This document shows, piece by piece, positions 47,614 to 60,187 of a DNA stretch of 64,000 nt. Made by a program: the position numbers and the translations under genes. Within the stretch, counting starts at the first letter, position 1. Each line of letters starts with the position of its first letter. The notes below the pieces were generated by a model, which was not told the origin of the DNA, did no database searches, and saw only the letters and a program-made list of their open reading frames with translations. This DNA comes from Neurospora tetraspora (lineage: Eukaryota; Ascomycota; Sordariomycetes; Sordariales; Sordariaceae), in assembly GCF_033439725.1 (NCBI RefSeq), contig NW_026944388.1, positions 3,658,001 through 3,722,000 on the forward strand, read 5' to 3'.

Positions 47614-50600
47614 ATCCACGGGAAGGGAGCTTGTGAAGGGAACTTATATATCCCCTAGAAGGGGCGGGGTGGGTTGTAACTTGGAATGACTTGGGATGAG
47701 GGATGACGCGGGGTTGGCTGGGCAGGTGGGTGACGGAGGTCGGAGGAGGCAGGTGCGGCGGGAAAGGAGCAGTGGGTAGACGGGATGGAAGAAGCGGCAG
47801 GAGCGGCCTCATTTCGAGCCAGCCGTGAGACATTGGCTACTTGGGTAGTCTATGCTTTCCGTGTGTCTTGTCGACTGAATACGGCAAGTATTCTGCCATA
47901 CGTGTAAAAAGATGGGAAAGAGCGAGAGCGAAGCATGGCGGAAACAACCAAGCCGCACAGCAAAGGAAGGCCCGTACAACCCGAGTGTTGCAGACTTTCC
48001 CTTCACTTAAGTTCACTTCCTCTCAGACAACAAACCTAGGTAATGCTTGAGAATTACAAGATAGAGAAGGTATGGAAGAACTGGCATCATGATGTCAAAA
48101 CCGAGGAGAATACATGGATGGTCATCATGTAGATGCGGGTGTACATTGGTGGAGCCCATTGTCGAGTGTCTTCCGCACAAGTTAATCCATGATCTGTCGC
48201 AACTTCCATTTGTTGCGGCGTCAGTCTCGCATTAACTCAACTCCGGGCGGTTTGGCGAAGAAGCTGGCTCTTCTGAGTGATGAGTGAAAGAGTGACTACC
48301 TATCTACCTATATACCTTGGACACGAAGAGATTCGATACTAGAAATGTGAAATCCTTGATACTCATTTCCTACACTTTATTCATCATCGATCTACACATT
48401 TCTCGTTGTGGGGATGTGTGATAATTCACGTCTTTGGGCCCTAAGAGGCTAGGATCGACATGCGCGTTTGGTTTGCTGAACACAGTAAAATGAACATTAT
48501 CTAAACGACACCGCATGGTTCACGACACCTGGGGATTGACGCTCTTTAACCCAGATCCTAAACTAGACGGATGATTGTTGAAAGACGGAATAGATTTAAG
48601 GAAACTGGATGTGTGTTTGTTGAAGGGGGGAAATGTGAGTCTGCTGACGATACAACAGGCAAGTGTCTTCCCATACTACAAGTAGTATAGATACAACTTG
48701 ATTTTGAGTCTCCTCTGCAAATGTAACAATTAACTGCTTCCAGGCTAAGCCACCGAAGCAGTCTTCTTTCGTGAGGCTTTTTGCCCGTCCTGTGAAGACA
48801 GATCGAACAAGTTATTTTGTACGTTTTGGAAGCTTTTGTGATTGTAAGCGCAACGAACATCGCCAAACGAGGAAAAGATATCACCGAGGCCCATCAAGCG
48901 GCCACTCAACTTGTTAAGGTCCAGTAGTTGAACATGACTCCATCGCTATGACACTTGATGTAAGCCGATTATCGGCCTGAAGAGACGGTGAGAAGTAGAG
49001 AAATGGTTCCTGTTTGGAACAGAATGAGAGAAGTCTCGGACACCGCGGCTATCGTTGGCTCGATGCTGATTCTGAATATAATCATGGTCTGTGTGTACAC
49101 ATATAAGGTCAGTGCGTCTGCATGTCTTTTACTTGAGGCGGGGACCAATATCTGTTGAGCAAAGAAATGTCTTTCCGCGAATTATGATACCGGTTTGGCT
49201 TTCGAATTTCGCATCACGAGGCTGCGCACGGTCGCCGTGATGATGTAGTCGATGGTGTGATAGAGGATTCATCTTGACCAAACACCCCTGAATGGCAGCA
49301 GTTCACCCGCCTTCATGGAACAAAAGCTTTTGCAAGGTGATGCTGGAAATGCGGGGGAGATTTGAGAGGCTATCCATCTTGAAGCGGCGACGGAGTTTTT
49401 ACAAGTCCGTTACGCAACTTACGAGCCTTGGCTGTCTCTTCGCGTCACCAGCTGCAATAAAGTTCCTGAACATGGAACCGGTGTCCATGGGATCGCTCGG
49501 ACGCACAAGTCCCGGAGGGTGTTATCATCGCCTTCTTTCTCTTGGTCCCCATGGCTGTTACGCAGGTTTGGCCATCACATCACAGCGGTCCGATACCATG
49601 AGGCTACTAGCTAGTGTGTGGTGTCGTTGAGGAGCTTCATCGGCCGTGTCCCGTGTGTGCTACCCCGGATGTGTTTGAAGAGGAGTTGAAACGTAAGCGA
49701 GGCAGGGGATGAGCTTCTCAAGCAACTGGGACACTCAGCTTCAGACCACTGCAGCGACGTCCTTGCCTCCCCCAGAGTCCCAGACGAACCAGCGTTCGCG
49801 TCTTTCAAAGCTTGAACCCCCGCGAGCCGCGATGCTTTTTTGCGGCGTCGCGCCCATCTGCAATAAAATCTGCGGGATGGGATGCCGATTTGCTTGTCTT
49901 TTTCTTGGCAGATGAAACTGGGAGAGGGGAGGCAATTACCATGAACCGTTCCTGAGCTAGATCACTGACTCAAGCCGCGGTGCCTCATGAAGGCTGAAAG
50001 GGTCCCGCCCGACCTAGAAGCAGTCGGTTATGTGTCTGATATCACAGCGATCTGTATGATTTGGCTTTTTGTCTTCCCGTCCATGCCGTTCAGCCGCGAT
50101 GCCGACGAACGGAGCGCACGGCCACATGGACTGGCCAACCAGTGTCGTGGGCGCGAGTAAACCTGCCGTTCCGAGTTCGTAGGCGGCGTTGTATTGGACC
50201 GTTGGAAAAGGCCATCGTAGGTAGCAGTCGCTAACATGGCCATGGTTGTACCTTATCGGCGGGTGCAGACAATATGCGGATTCGGCCAGTCGCAAGGATT
50301 CGGTAAACTCTGGCGGTCTCGATGTTGCAGTCGGACGCACGAGATCACAGACTTGGGACCAATGTTTGTTTTTGACCCTGAAAAGCTTCATTTTACCTTG
50401 CAGATGGCGGATATAAAGTTATAATAGGTCGGCTTATAGCCTTATCACCTGTATTTTGTGCGGGAGGACAGGTGGAGCCTGTGATAGGCGGAAGCTACCT
50501 ATTGAGTTCCAAAGGTCTGATAGTAGTTTGCCATCAGATGGAGAGGTATGATCAACGATACCAGTCATGGAAACTGATGATGACTGCTCCTTGAGCTTCA

Positions 50601-53600
50601 TTCTTGCTCTCTCCAATATTGGAACTGCTGTTGAAAGTGGAAGTTGTGCCACTCGATCATCTCATGCCGCCCAGCTGAGAGAAGTGGATCAAGAGCCAGA
50701 ACAGTGCCCCACTTACATACAAGACCCCACTCCTAATTTCCAACAAGTTATGCCTTTCGGAAGGTGCGATATTCAGTGTCATGAGCTTGGAAGCAACAGA
50801 TGAAAATTTTCGTGTTCAGTTTTTGATAGTCGTAGGGAAGGTGCAGCTTGAGGATGAAGAGATTTTCGAATACTTGCTAATCACAACCAGCCGCGGCATC
50901 CAGGCAGACAAAGAATTCCACAAGTGTTGTCTAACCTTCCTCTCCCACCAGGCCATCTCTCGTTCCTCTCATGGACCATGGCATCAACCCCGCGTATAAG
51001 ACCAGGTAGGATTTCGGAATCACCACCTTCACTTGTTCGCACCCACATCATCTCCAGCTCGACCAGGCCACGCGGAAAGGCCGTTCTAACGGTATCAAGG
51101 GTATCAAGCAGATCGCTGCTAGTACGCTTCAAGAAGGTCTCTCGTCTTTCTGGTGTGCATGAGCAAATCTTACACTCTTGCGGCGCCTGAAGAAGCGCCA
51201 CCCTTCCGCGCGCTTGGCACACTCGCAGACTCGACACCATATTTCAGAAATACCTTCCAGAGCAGGGAACTCCTGACAAGACGGGAGATCAAAGAAGCTT
51301 CCCAGGCCTCCTCAGTCTCTGCTAATCTCCGGCCTTCAAAATGCTGACAGCTTCCCAGGTCCAGAAGCCCAGCAACAGGTGGGGGCGATGAGGTGATGGC
51401 CAGGGGAAATTCGGAGGAAAAAGCAGGACAGACAAGACACGGAGGGGAGTCTACCAGGACGTCGGGCCTGTCAGGGAACCTGGAACACTCCTGGAAGCAT
51501 CCGCGACACTATGTATGGCACCGCCACGTGCTGGCAACGACACCAAGGATGCCTCTAGAGTTTCGGGTCTGACCTGCCCCTCAAGTCCCCCCTGCTCCCA
51601 CCTCTGCTCGTCTGCCCCGAAGAAGACGCCTCGACTTGACTCGATTCGGCTGTTGCTTCAGCCTTGCAAAGCTTCGGTAGCCAAGTCCGGTGGTGGACAT
51701 GATCAGTTCGTTACTCTGACTGCGAACATGTAGACGGCCGAGGTGGTTTTTTTCTTGATATCCTATGCGCCTCCATCAATAGTGTCCAAAGTACGTCGCA
51801 TCGCAAGAAATTCGGGTTCTGGACCTCGGAACTTTTCCGCGGGCCTTCCCGTCTCACCCTCACCCTCACCCACCTACCAACATGCTTCTGGTGGTCTCAC
51901 AACACGGAGGTTGGCCGGAGACAATGTACCGCTCGCACTTTCATGATGCTAAGAACAGATGTTTCAGCCATGATATACCGGGTCCTGAAAATCGAAATTC
52001 GACATGGCAGTGCCGACGATCAGTTCGCCGTTGTCTTGCTCATCGTTCCCTTGGACAGGGGGCTCTGCAAGCAAATACCGAAGCCTCGACGAAAGAAAAG
52101 AAAATTGCAAACAAAAAGAGATTATATCAGGCGCAACATAATAACCCCTGATGCCCCTGGATGGTGGATTGTTTGGTTCACCACTCAGAAAAGAGTTCGC
52201 CCGCGCGGTGGACAGCGGAAAATGTCCTTCACTGCAGGTCCTCCTTAGCGCACGCTTGACCCGGTCAACTCCACTATCAGAGTAACGATACAAGGAACAG
52301 GGTCAGAACTGGAAGCGTCAAAGAGACGCCCGTGAGAGGTTCCCTTGGAGTCTTGGTTCCCCCTAGAGCGGGACGCCTCCGATCGCTCCCATGTGTCTAT
52401 GGGTCCGCCCTCCCCCAGCTTGCGTGATGCAGAAGCGAGGAGCAGCACGCTGGCGACCTGCCTGGGTGGTTCATGTGGTTCTGTGCGATGCGAACCGCCC
52501 GGCACGTTAAAATCTACTGGAGCCCCGATTTTCCCTTTTCCTCCAGTCCGCTGCCTGTCTGTCACGTCCATCTCTAGCCGCCCTTCAGTTTGTTTCTAGA
52601 AAGCCGCCCTTTTGTTGGTGGTGGTGTCACGACCCTTCCTTTTCCCACAAGCCCACCATATGCACACACGTCTCTCTAGTGTGTACAAACAAGTTGACGT
52701 TGGCCGAATAAAGTACCCCGCCGCCGAACGCATCTTGACCTCAGAGACACTTGAACCCGGTCAAGAGCCAATCATCCAGTCCTTGCGCGCGCGCCATACT
52801 GCTGCATCGCGCAGTCACCTGCAGAACCGCAGAAGTCGAACCGACCCGTACCGGAGTGTGGAACGAGGAAAAGGAAAGCAGGAAACAACCAAGCCGGTGC
52901 CGAGCAACCAAAGCAGTCGACGACTTCAGCGATATCCTCGATTCCCTGTCATCTACGTAGCTGCTCAACGAAAGGTCCCATCGACCTCATACCCAGCCCT
53001 TTCTGCTCGCCAATCCGCCGATCGTATTCTTCTACAGACGACCGATTGTTTGCGCAGCCAACCAACAAAACAAGATATCTTGCACAATCGCGTTGACTGG
53101 CCTCCGCTGGCTTGTTTTCTTGCGGTTCTACGGGTTAGGTGGCTGTGATACTATATTAAGCCTCAGGTCTTGGTCTTAGAGTCTCTGGAAGAGTCTTGGA
53201 CGAATCGGCATTGGTGTTGGACAGACTTTGCGGCTTTCTCACTGTATCCCGTGTAGGTGCTCTGCGAGGCTAACAGCCACGAGCCCGTGTGGTGAGGAAC
53301 TGGACCGTTGAGGACAGCAAACACGTGTGGGAAAACACACCGGCCAAGGCTTCGCATCGACAACTACAGGAGGGTTTGATTAACATCGGCCCCCCATATT
53401 GGCTGGTCTTCAACTTCGAAAGAGAGAAACGGAGAGGGAAAGAGTATAGGACGGGAGTCTCTGCTTTTCAGTCAGCTTTGTTCCAAACAGCCATGCGCTG
53501 GCCGCCATCCCTGGGACTGTTTCCGCATTGTTGATACGACCCCTGAAACGTACTCCAAAGGCTTGACCCAAGCGTTTGTGACTTCGTACAGCCTTTCCAA

Positions 53601-53805
53601 GGGCGACAAGCAACGAAAGGGGAAAGAAGACCCTAGGGATAGGTTTCCGATCGTCAGTCTTTTGAAGGAGATCCCGCAGAAAAGCCCAAACACCCTAGAA
53701 CTGTTCGGCTGCAGGCCAAACTTACCCCCCAAACACCCCGCCGCGGCCGCATATTAGCTCAGCCGACATTCGACGTCACTTCGGTCGTCGAAAACCATCT
53801 TCCAC
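47614..53805. other. 6.2-kb gene-free stretch
   Basis: Numerous short ORFs on both strands, none with recognisable domains, consistent splice structure or codon bias like neighbouring genes. No transposon ends were recognised. The last part upstream of 53806 is probably promoter and leader of the scaffold gene. Confidence 0.5.
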
Positions 53806-56800
53806 ATGTTCAGCAGATTGCACAGCAAGCATAAGGGCCACGCCAAGGAGCAGCAAAACAGGCGGCCACACGACCATCAGGCGTCGACGTTGCAAGACCT
53901 TGGCCTGCGTGGGCCCTCTTCATCATCCATTCCCTCTGCTTACCACAATCACTCCGGCGTTCCTGCAAGACAGTATCCCGCGGCGTCATATTCCGAGAGA
54001 GGTAGGTCATATCTTACGGTTGAGTCTCAGACCGGCCACCCCTTCTCTCTCCCTTCCCTTACCGCAATCTAGCTCTGGTGTCTCGGGAGCAAGGACTCTT
54101 AGGTACCATGGATGCGCCTTCAGTTGAGCTGGCTGCTAACCTAGGCTTCGCCTAACAGACAGCCGGATCCCTAACGGACACTTAGGCGCGCAATCACACT
54201 ACTCACCAGTTACACCTACTTCACCTTCTCACTCACGAGAGATCAACAGCATGAACACTAACGGGAGCCGGGGACGCCGGGAGCGCACGTTTGTTGGAAG
54301 CGAGTGTGCAGTTTGTGAGGAGCCGCTGGAGCATACCCTGCAGGGCGAGAGGATATTACAATTCTCGTGTACCCATGTGTCACACGAGGCTTGCTTTTAC
54401 GAGTTCATCCGCGAGTTTGAGTCTCAATACTGCCCAACATGCGACGCGCCATTGCATTTGGACACCAGCCGTGGCGGAAACGTGCTAGATATCGGTAAGG
54501 GAAAACAAACCTTCCTGGCGTGAATGCTCGGTAGCGCTAACCAGCTCAACATCAGAAAAAATCAGCAACATGGTACGCTCAGGTTCCGTAAACGACACTC
54601 GGTCACCACCAGCTCCAAATCCAGCTTCATCGCAGCAGCCATGGGATGATCAGCTAGCACGAGCACCAAGTCGAGGATCGAGTGCTCGGCAAGATGGAGG
54701 TTTGCCACCTCATGCCATGGCAAGGGGTAGCCAACGCGACAGTCGCGACGCCCCTTCGTCGTCAGATCCTCGTTACACGCCAAACTCGAGACACGCGCGT
54801 AGCGATAGTGATGCTACAGGGGCCACGGGCGCTACCGGAGGAATGGCCTCATCGGGAGGATATCCGGAAACGATGCAGAGTGGTCCACCGCGAAGACACG
54901 ACTACGATGTCCAGGCTATGGAAACGTCGATATCAAGTCCCCGTGCGATAACCCGAAATCCGATTCCAGCACCGACCGTTACCATCCGGTCCGAGTTCCC
55001 TACAATTAGCAGGTCGCGGCAACAGCAGACGCTTACCTGTCTGGTCACGGTTGAGGTACCCGACAACAAGTGGAGGCCGGATCCCGAGGACCTACAGAAT
55101 GGACCGCCCATGCTACCGCCACCCAGAGCTGAAGAGCCATATCCGCGCGTACCGTCGCCTACGAGGAATGCGCCTCGCTTCTACCCCTACGAATCACCTG
55201 AAGTGTTGGCAGAGATGACCGAGAATCTGCGCAGCCGAGTCGACAACTGGCATGGCCTCGACTTCAGCCGGTAAGTGAATACTTCATTTGGTTAAGCACT
55301 TCTCTTTAGTATTCTTGCTAACACCATATTTAGCTTCGGGAAACTCCGACTGTACGGCACACTCCGTGTAGGCAAGGATAAGGTGTCATGGCAGGAGCTG
55401 GAATGCTTTCTCTTCGCTGAGATGCTCATCTGCGTAAAGGAGAAGAAGAATGCGCACCCAGCACCAGGACAGTGGGAGGATGAATCGGCGCGCAAAACGG
55501 GTCGATGCACGCTGAAGGGATCGATCTTGATCAAGAAGCACCTGAACGAGGTATCGGAAACCGGATCTGTCGACGAGAATATCCTGACGCTGAACTTGTC
55601 AGTGAACGAGCTACCGCAGTTCCACCTTCGGTTCGAGAATCGCAACCAGCTCAAGCTGTGGCAACAGGCCCTGTTGGATCTGAATGCCGTCGAGACATCA
55701 CCAATGCGCAGTCCCGAGTACGACCGCGAATTTTCCGAGGCAGAGGAAGACGAATGGAACAGGAGCGCTGGTTCGAAGCAGCGGGTATCATCCCAGGCGT
55801 CATCCTGGGGCGGGGCCAGGTCTGCCACCACGGCCCCGACTGAGTATACCAATGTACGAAGCCCAGGGCTGCCGCCATCGATCCACGTCCCGGTTGACGT
55901 CGTCGTTGTTGTTCCGATTTCGGCCTCCATGCAAGGTGTGAAGATCAACCTTGTCCGCGACGCCCTTCGTTTTATGGTCAGCTCCCTAGGCGAGCGTGAC
56001 CGCATGGGTCTCGTCACGTTTGGATCCTCGGGCGGTGGTGTTCCAATTGTGGGCATGACTACCAAGGCGTGGCCTGGCTGGAGCAACGTTTTGGCATCGG
56101 TCAAGCCCGTGGGGCAGAAGAGCCATCGTGCGGATGTGGTTGAGGGTGCGAACGTGGCTATGGATCTGCTCATGGGGCGCAAGTACAACAATCCCATTGC
56201 CACTATCATGCTGATCAGCGATGCCTCGACTTCCGATGCGGACAGCGTCGACTTTGTGGTGTCGCGTGCGGAAGCTGCCAAGTATGTCTTATCACCATAC
56301 CAACCTTTATATTTGTGACATGAAACTAACTGCTATTTTAGGATCACGATTCACTCATTCGGCCTGGGAACGACACACAAGCCTGACACCATGATTGAGC
56401 TCTCGACGAGGACCAAGGCATCATATACTTATGTCAAGGATTGGATGATGCTCCGAGAGTGTCTGGCAGGCTGCCTCGGTGCTATGCAGAGCTTGTCTCA
56501 CCAAAATGTGAAGCTCAAGCTCAAACTCCCAGAGGGGTCGCCAGCCAAGCTGGGCAAGATCAGTGGCGCGCTCCAAATAACGAAGCGGGCAACTGGGCGC
56601 GATGCGGAGGCCAACTTGGGCGACCTTCGATTCGGCGACAAGCGCGACGTGCTTGTACAACTGACGATTATGCCTGATACGTCGTCTGAAGAGCCACAGT
56701 CGCACGCTTACTGGGATACTGTCGTTTCAGGACTGGAGGCAATAGGCGGACCCATGGACGACGAGGACCAAAGGGCGATGTCGGTGGAGGAGGTTCCTTT

Positions 56801-57581
56801 GATACAGGCCGACCTTAGCTGGGGGGATATTCTACGCGAAGGCGCCACGCAGCACACGAGACCATCGCTTTTGGCAATTACAGTGCTGCCGGCACCAGCA
56901 GGCTCGAAGAAGCCGTGGGCCAACTCGCCAACGATACCACCTCACCCGTATATCGTACAGCGGCGGATGGAAATTCTCACGTCGGACATGTTGACTCGAG
57001 CATTAACCTTAGTCAGCAGAGGCCAGCACGATCGCGCCCATACGCTGTTGAGCGAGACGCGATCCATTCTCAAGGGACTTGGTAAGGGCGGGTTGCCCCC
57101 TGTGCCACCAGCACCAGGAGGACCGCCCACCAAGTCGCTCCCGTCCACGCCTCACCCGCACCGCGCCCACTCGCCGATTCCCGGCACTCCGGACCGGATG
57201 AACTCGCCGTCCCCTACGATGGCGAATTACCCCACGGCACCCGGAACCGGCTTGACCATATCGACCCGGCGATCCAACGATGCTCTTAGCGCCATGAACA
57301 CCGGGGCATCCGCCATCGACCCGACTACCGTGTCAGCTCTTGATGCGGAACTCGAGTCCAGTCTCGAGTGGATCAACCACCCTGCCATCTTTGGGCGCGA
57401 CAGCCGCAAGGCGGTGCTGCAGGCCATTGGGGTGATCAGCTCTCAGCGGGCATTTACGTTCCGCACGCCGATCGAAAGTCTCTGGGCGGGCCGGGTCAGT
57501 GGCATCAAGAAGCTTACGGAGAAGAGCCAGGAGTGGACGGCGGAAGGAGGAGGGGAGGGCGGCATCATGGAGGAAGCATAG
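53806..57581 (+). CDS. RING-H2, PH and vWA domain protein, Ste5/Far1-like signalling scaffold
   Basis: Exons 53806-54001, 54159-54494, 54556-55270, 55334-56281 and 56342-57581 give 1144 aa; all phases close. A RING-H2 finger spans residues 115-160 with the order C115, C118, C136, H138, H141, C144, C157, C160. A long disordered Ser/Pro region follows. A PH-like fold starts near residue 417 (FGKLRLYGTLRVGKDKVSW) and ends with QLKLWQQALLDLNAV. A vWA domain begins near 598 (VPVDVVVVVPISASMQG, then GLVTFGSS, then ATIMLISDAS). The MIDAS DxSxS is degenerate (PISAS), so metal binding is doubtful. The order RING, PH, vWA matches yeast Ste5/Far1, scaffolds of the pheromone MAP-kinase pathway. That role is inference; E3 ligase activity is also possible. 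Confidence 0.8.
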
Positions 57582-58356
57582 TGGGTTCCTCATGGACTGC
57601 TAGCTTTGCTCTTCTTCTCGCTAACATTGCCAACCGATAACGGAACATACTTTGTCGATCGGTGGCAGTTTTTATTTTCTTCTTTTTGTTACATGGTTGG
57701 CTGGTTCGAATTGCGACCTTTGGCTCGATGATACCACTTTTACTTCTTGTGTCGCACTTTGTTGCACCTGGTCATCCTTCTTCTTTATTATATAACAATA
57801 TCTTGTCACATTGGTGGTGGCTACTTTTGGTTTGCGGTTGGATATCTTTGGGGGGCTTGCTTTGTCGGCATCTATGGGCTGGCTGCTGTTGAATTTGTAG
57901 TACGTACATGTGAGATGGATTGGGGAGGACTGTAAATGAATAAGATTTATGTACGCGATAATTTGGAATGGGGGAGGCATCGATCATGATTCTCTGGTTG
58001 GGGATAATGGGAGGAAGGGAAGGGAAAAGCAGAGGAAGAGTTGAATACCTAGGTGGAATACATCATCACCATGATCCTTATACTGTATGACATGCATCTC
58101 GCAGTATCTGACTTGGGTACTAACTCCCAGCTGAACTCTCTTGATGATCACAAGCAGCTAGCCGCAGCGATAATGTTGATGTTGATCGTAGTGACACCCG
58201 ACCACAGTGTATCACGGCATTTGAACTGAAGCAAGTGGTTGGCCGTCGATGGCGTTGATCAACAGCTTCCGACCTCGCCGAGATCCGGACAGACCACTAG
58301 AGGCCGGAGATGCAACGGGAACGGGGCTTTCGGGGCGGCCAAGAGCGGCCAAGCAA
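57582..58356. other. Intergenic, no gene seen
   Basis: 3' UTR of the scaffold gene, then non-coding sequence up to the TIR element. Confidence 0.5.
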
Positions 58357-58946
58357 TGCACTGACCGCAAAGGCTACATAGCTAGTATAGAATTCATACG
58401 TGGCTAGTATAAACCCACTTTTATGGGTGTGCAGCCAATCTCTGGCTCCCAACCGCGCCAACTTCAATATTGCCAGCCAAGTGCATTCGCGCGCACCCTC
58501 TTTCGTGCTGCCATTGATTTGAAGCTATCGCCATCTCCGTCGCTGTCGCTATCAATATCAATGTCAATGTCAATATCAATGTCAATATCAATGTCAATGT
58601 CAATGTCAATGTCAATGGGATCGTTGTTAACGTCGTTTACGGTTTCTCCGTGATCCGCTATGACGCTTTCGCTTCTTGGTCTGTTGGTCTTCAGATGGAT
58701 CGTAGACCTGCTCTCCCTTGTCTAGTTTGTTGAGAAGTGTATTCTACTTTGTCCAACTCTTCGTCAAGATAGTAATGGCCTCAATTTGAATACTCAAATA
58801 CGCTAAATAACGAAGATTTGGTGATGCGCCTTGTAAGTTTTTGCACGGCTGACACAGATATGGTTGCGCGGCCAGAAAAGTGGCTTTATACTAGCCACGT
58901 ATGAATTCTATACTATACTAGCCATGTAGCCTTTGCGTGCACTGAC
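58357..58946. mobile_element. Non-autonomous TIR element, Mutator-like, 572 bp
   Basis: Inverted repeats of about 60 bp start at 58366 and end at 58937 (outer end CGCAAAGGCTACAT). They differ by two substitutions and one 5-bp TATAG indel. The 9-bp direct repeat TGCACTGAC flanks both ends (58357-58365 and 58938-58946), the target duplication length typical of Mutator-like elements. The interior has no transposase. It contains a hexanucleotide repeat. The near-perfect TIRs and exact duplication point to a fairly recent insertion. The superfamily call rests on duplication length and TIR length. Confidence 0.85.
58549..58617 (+). repeat. (TCAATR)n hexanucleotide array
   Basis: About eleven copies of TCAATG/TCAATA in tandem inside the TIR element. 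Confidence 0.9.
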
Positions 58947-60187
58947 GGGAAGCGCTGGATGGGTTTTCCTTGAGGGGAAAAGGGACCCAAAATTATCAGA
59001 TGCTTTGATAATCTTTGGCCAATCGGGTCTGAGTATGGGATGTATCAAGTGGGGCCCAACCTTGTCACAGACTCCGTCACGAACCCCTCGTCAACTGGAA
59101 AGTGGAAAATCCTCAGGTCATTGGCTCTATTTTCATTTCTTCAAAAGGGCAGCTCGCTCGTTGCTTCCCCTCCTCTCTTCAGATGGACGACCCACAGAGC
59201 TTCATCCATCAGTACCCGGATTGGGCTGATGATCTTGGGAAGTCGGAACTGAGACAAACGCGGCCACCACGAGAAACAGCCTCTGAAGCGGAACGGGGGT
59301 GAGACAACTGGAACCTCCCAAACCCAGAAATTGCAAAAAAAAAGGCAGCAACGAACCTTCGGACTCTGGTTGGTTTCTCACCTACCCAACCGACCCAATC
59401 CAACCCCTTCCCAGCGCGGGAGAACCTTATGATCCGAATTCCGAACAGCCCGGGTTGGCTGCCTTGTTCTATGGTCGACCTATTTCTACGTATCCCGTCC
59501 GTCGCTCAAACCTAAACCTCCTGTTCTCACTGGATCGATCAACTGAGGTGACCTGAGCCGATCTGCATATCTCAGGCTGCGTCAGCTTGGGTTTTTGACC
59601 AAGAGTGACGACCAGACAACGGCACTATCTTCGGCCTCGTGGATACCCTCTAAAAAACTTACAAGGGGTCCAGTCAACTATCCCGTACCTACGCCGAGAA
59701 AGCACACAGCAAAAGTCTCCATCCTTTGGAGTGCAATCCTACGCTGTTCGCCGCTGTTACCGCTACCGCCCTAAAGAACTTGATACCACCGAACGGGTCT
59801 CACCTCACCTCGGATCATCGTTGCCTACTACTCATCTTTTCTCTTTTCTCTTTTCTTCACCTCTTCACCTCTTTTTTTGCTTCACTTCATTTTCGTTGGG
59901 GGTGGTTCTGTGAATTACCTTTCGTCGACATCCTACCCGTTCTCCGTCCGAGTATCCTTATCAAACATCTCTTACGCAACCATCAAACGGGTACATGCAA
60001 ACATCTCCGGACCGGACACATGTGAAAGTGAAGAGGTGGATTCAACAGTACCCTCAGTTCACTATACCTACAAATTTCCCTCAGACCACCAAGAGAGAAC
60101 TCGAAACGACACCCGCCTTCTCTGAAACTAGCAACAGCATTCATGAACACCATTATTCGGCAAACATAAAATTAGCGCAGCGGCAAG
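58947..60187. other. Intergenic and long leader of the siderophore transporter gene
   Basis: No supported gene. The 350 bases before the ATG are C/T-rich then A-rich, like a fungal promoter and leader. No GATA cluster of the type expected for iron regulation was confirmed. Confidence 0.5.
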
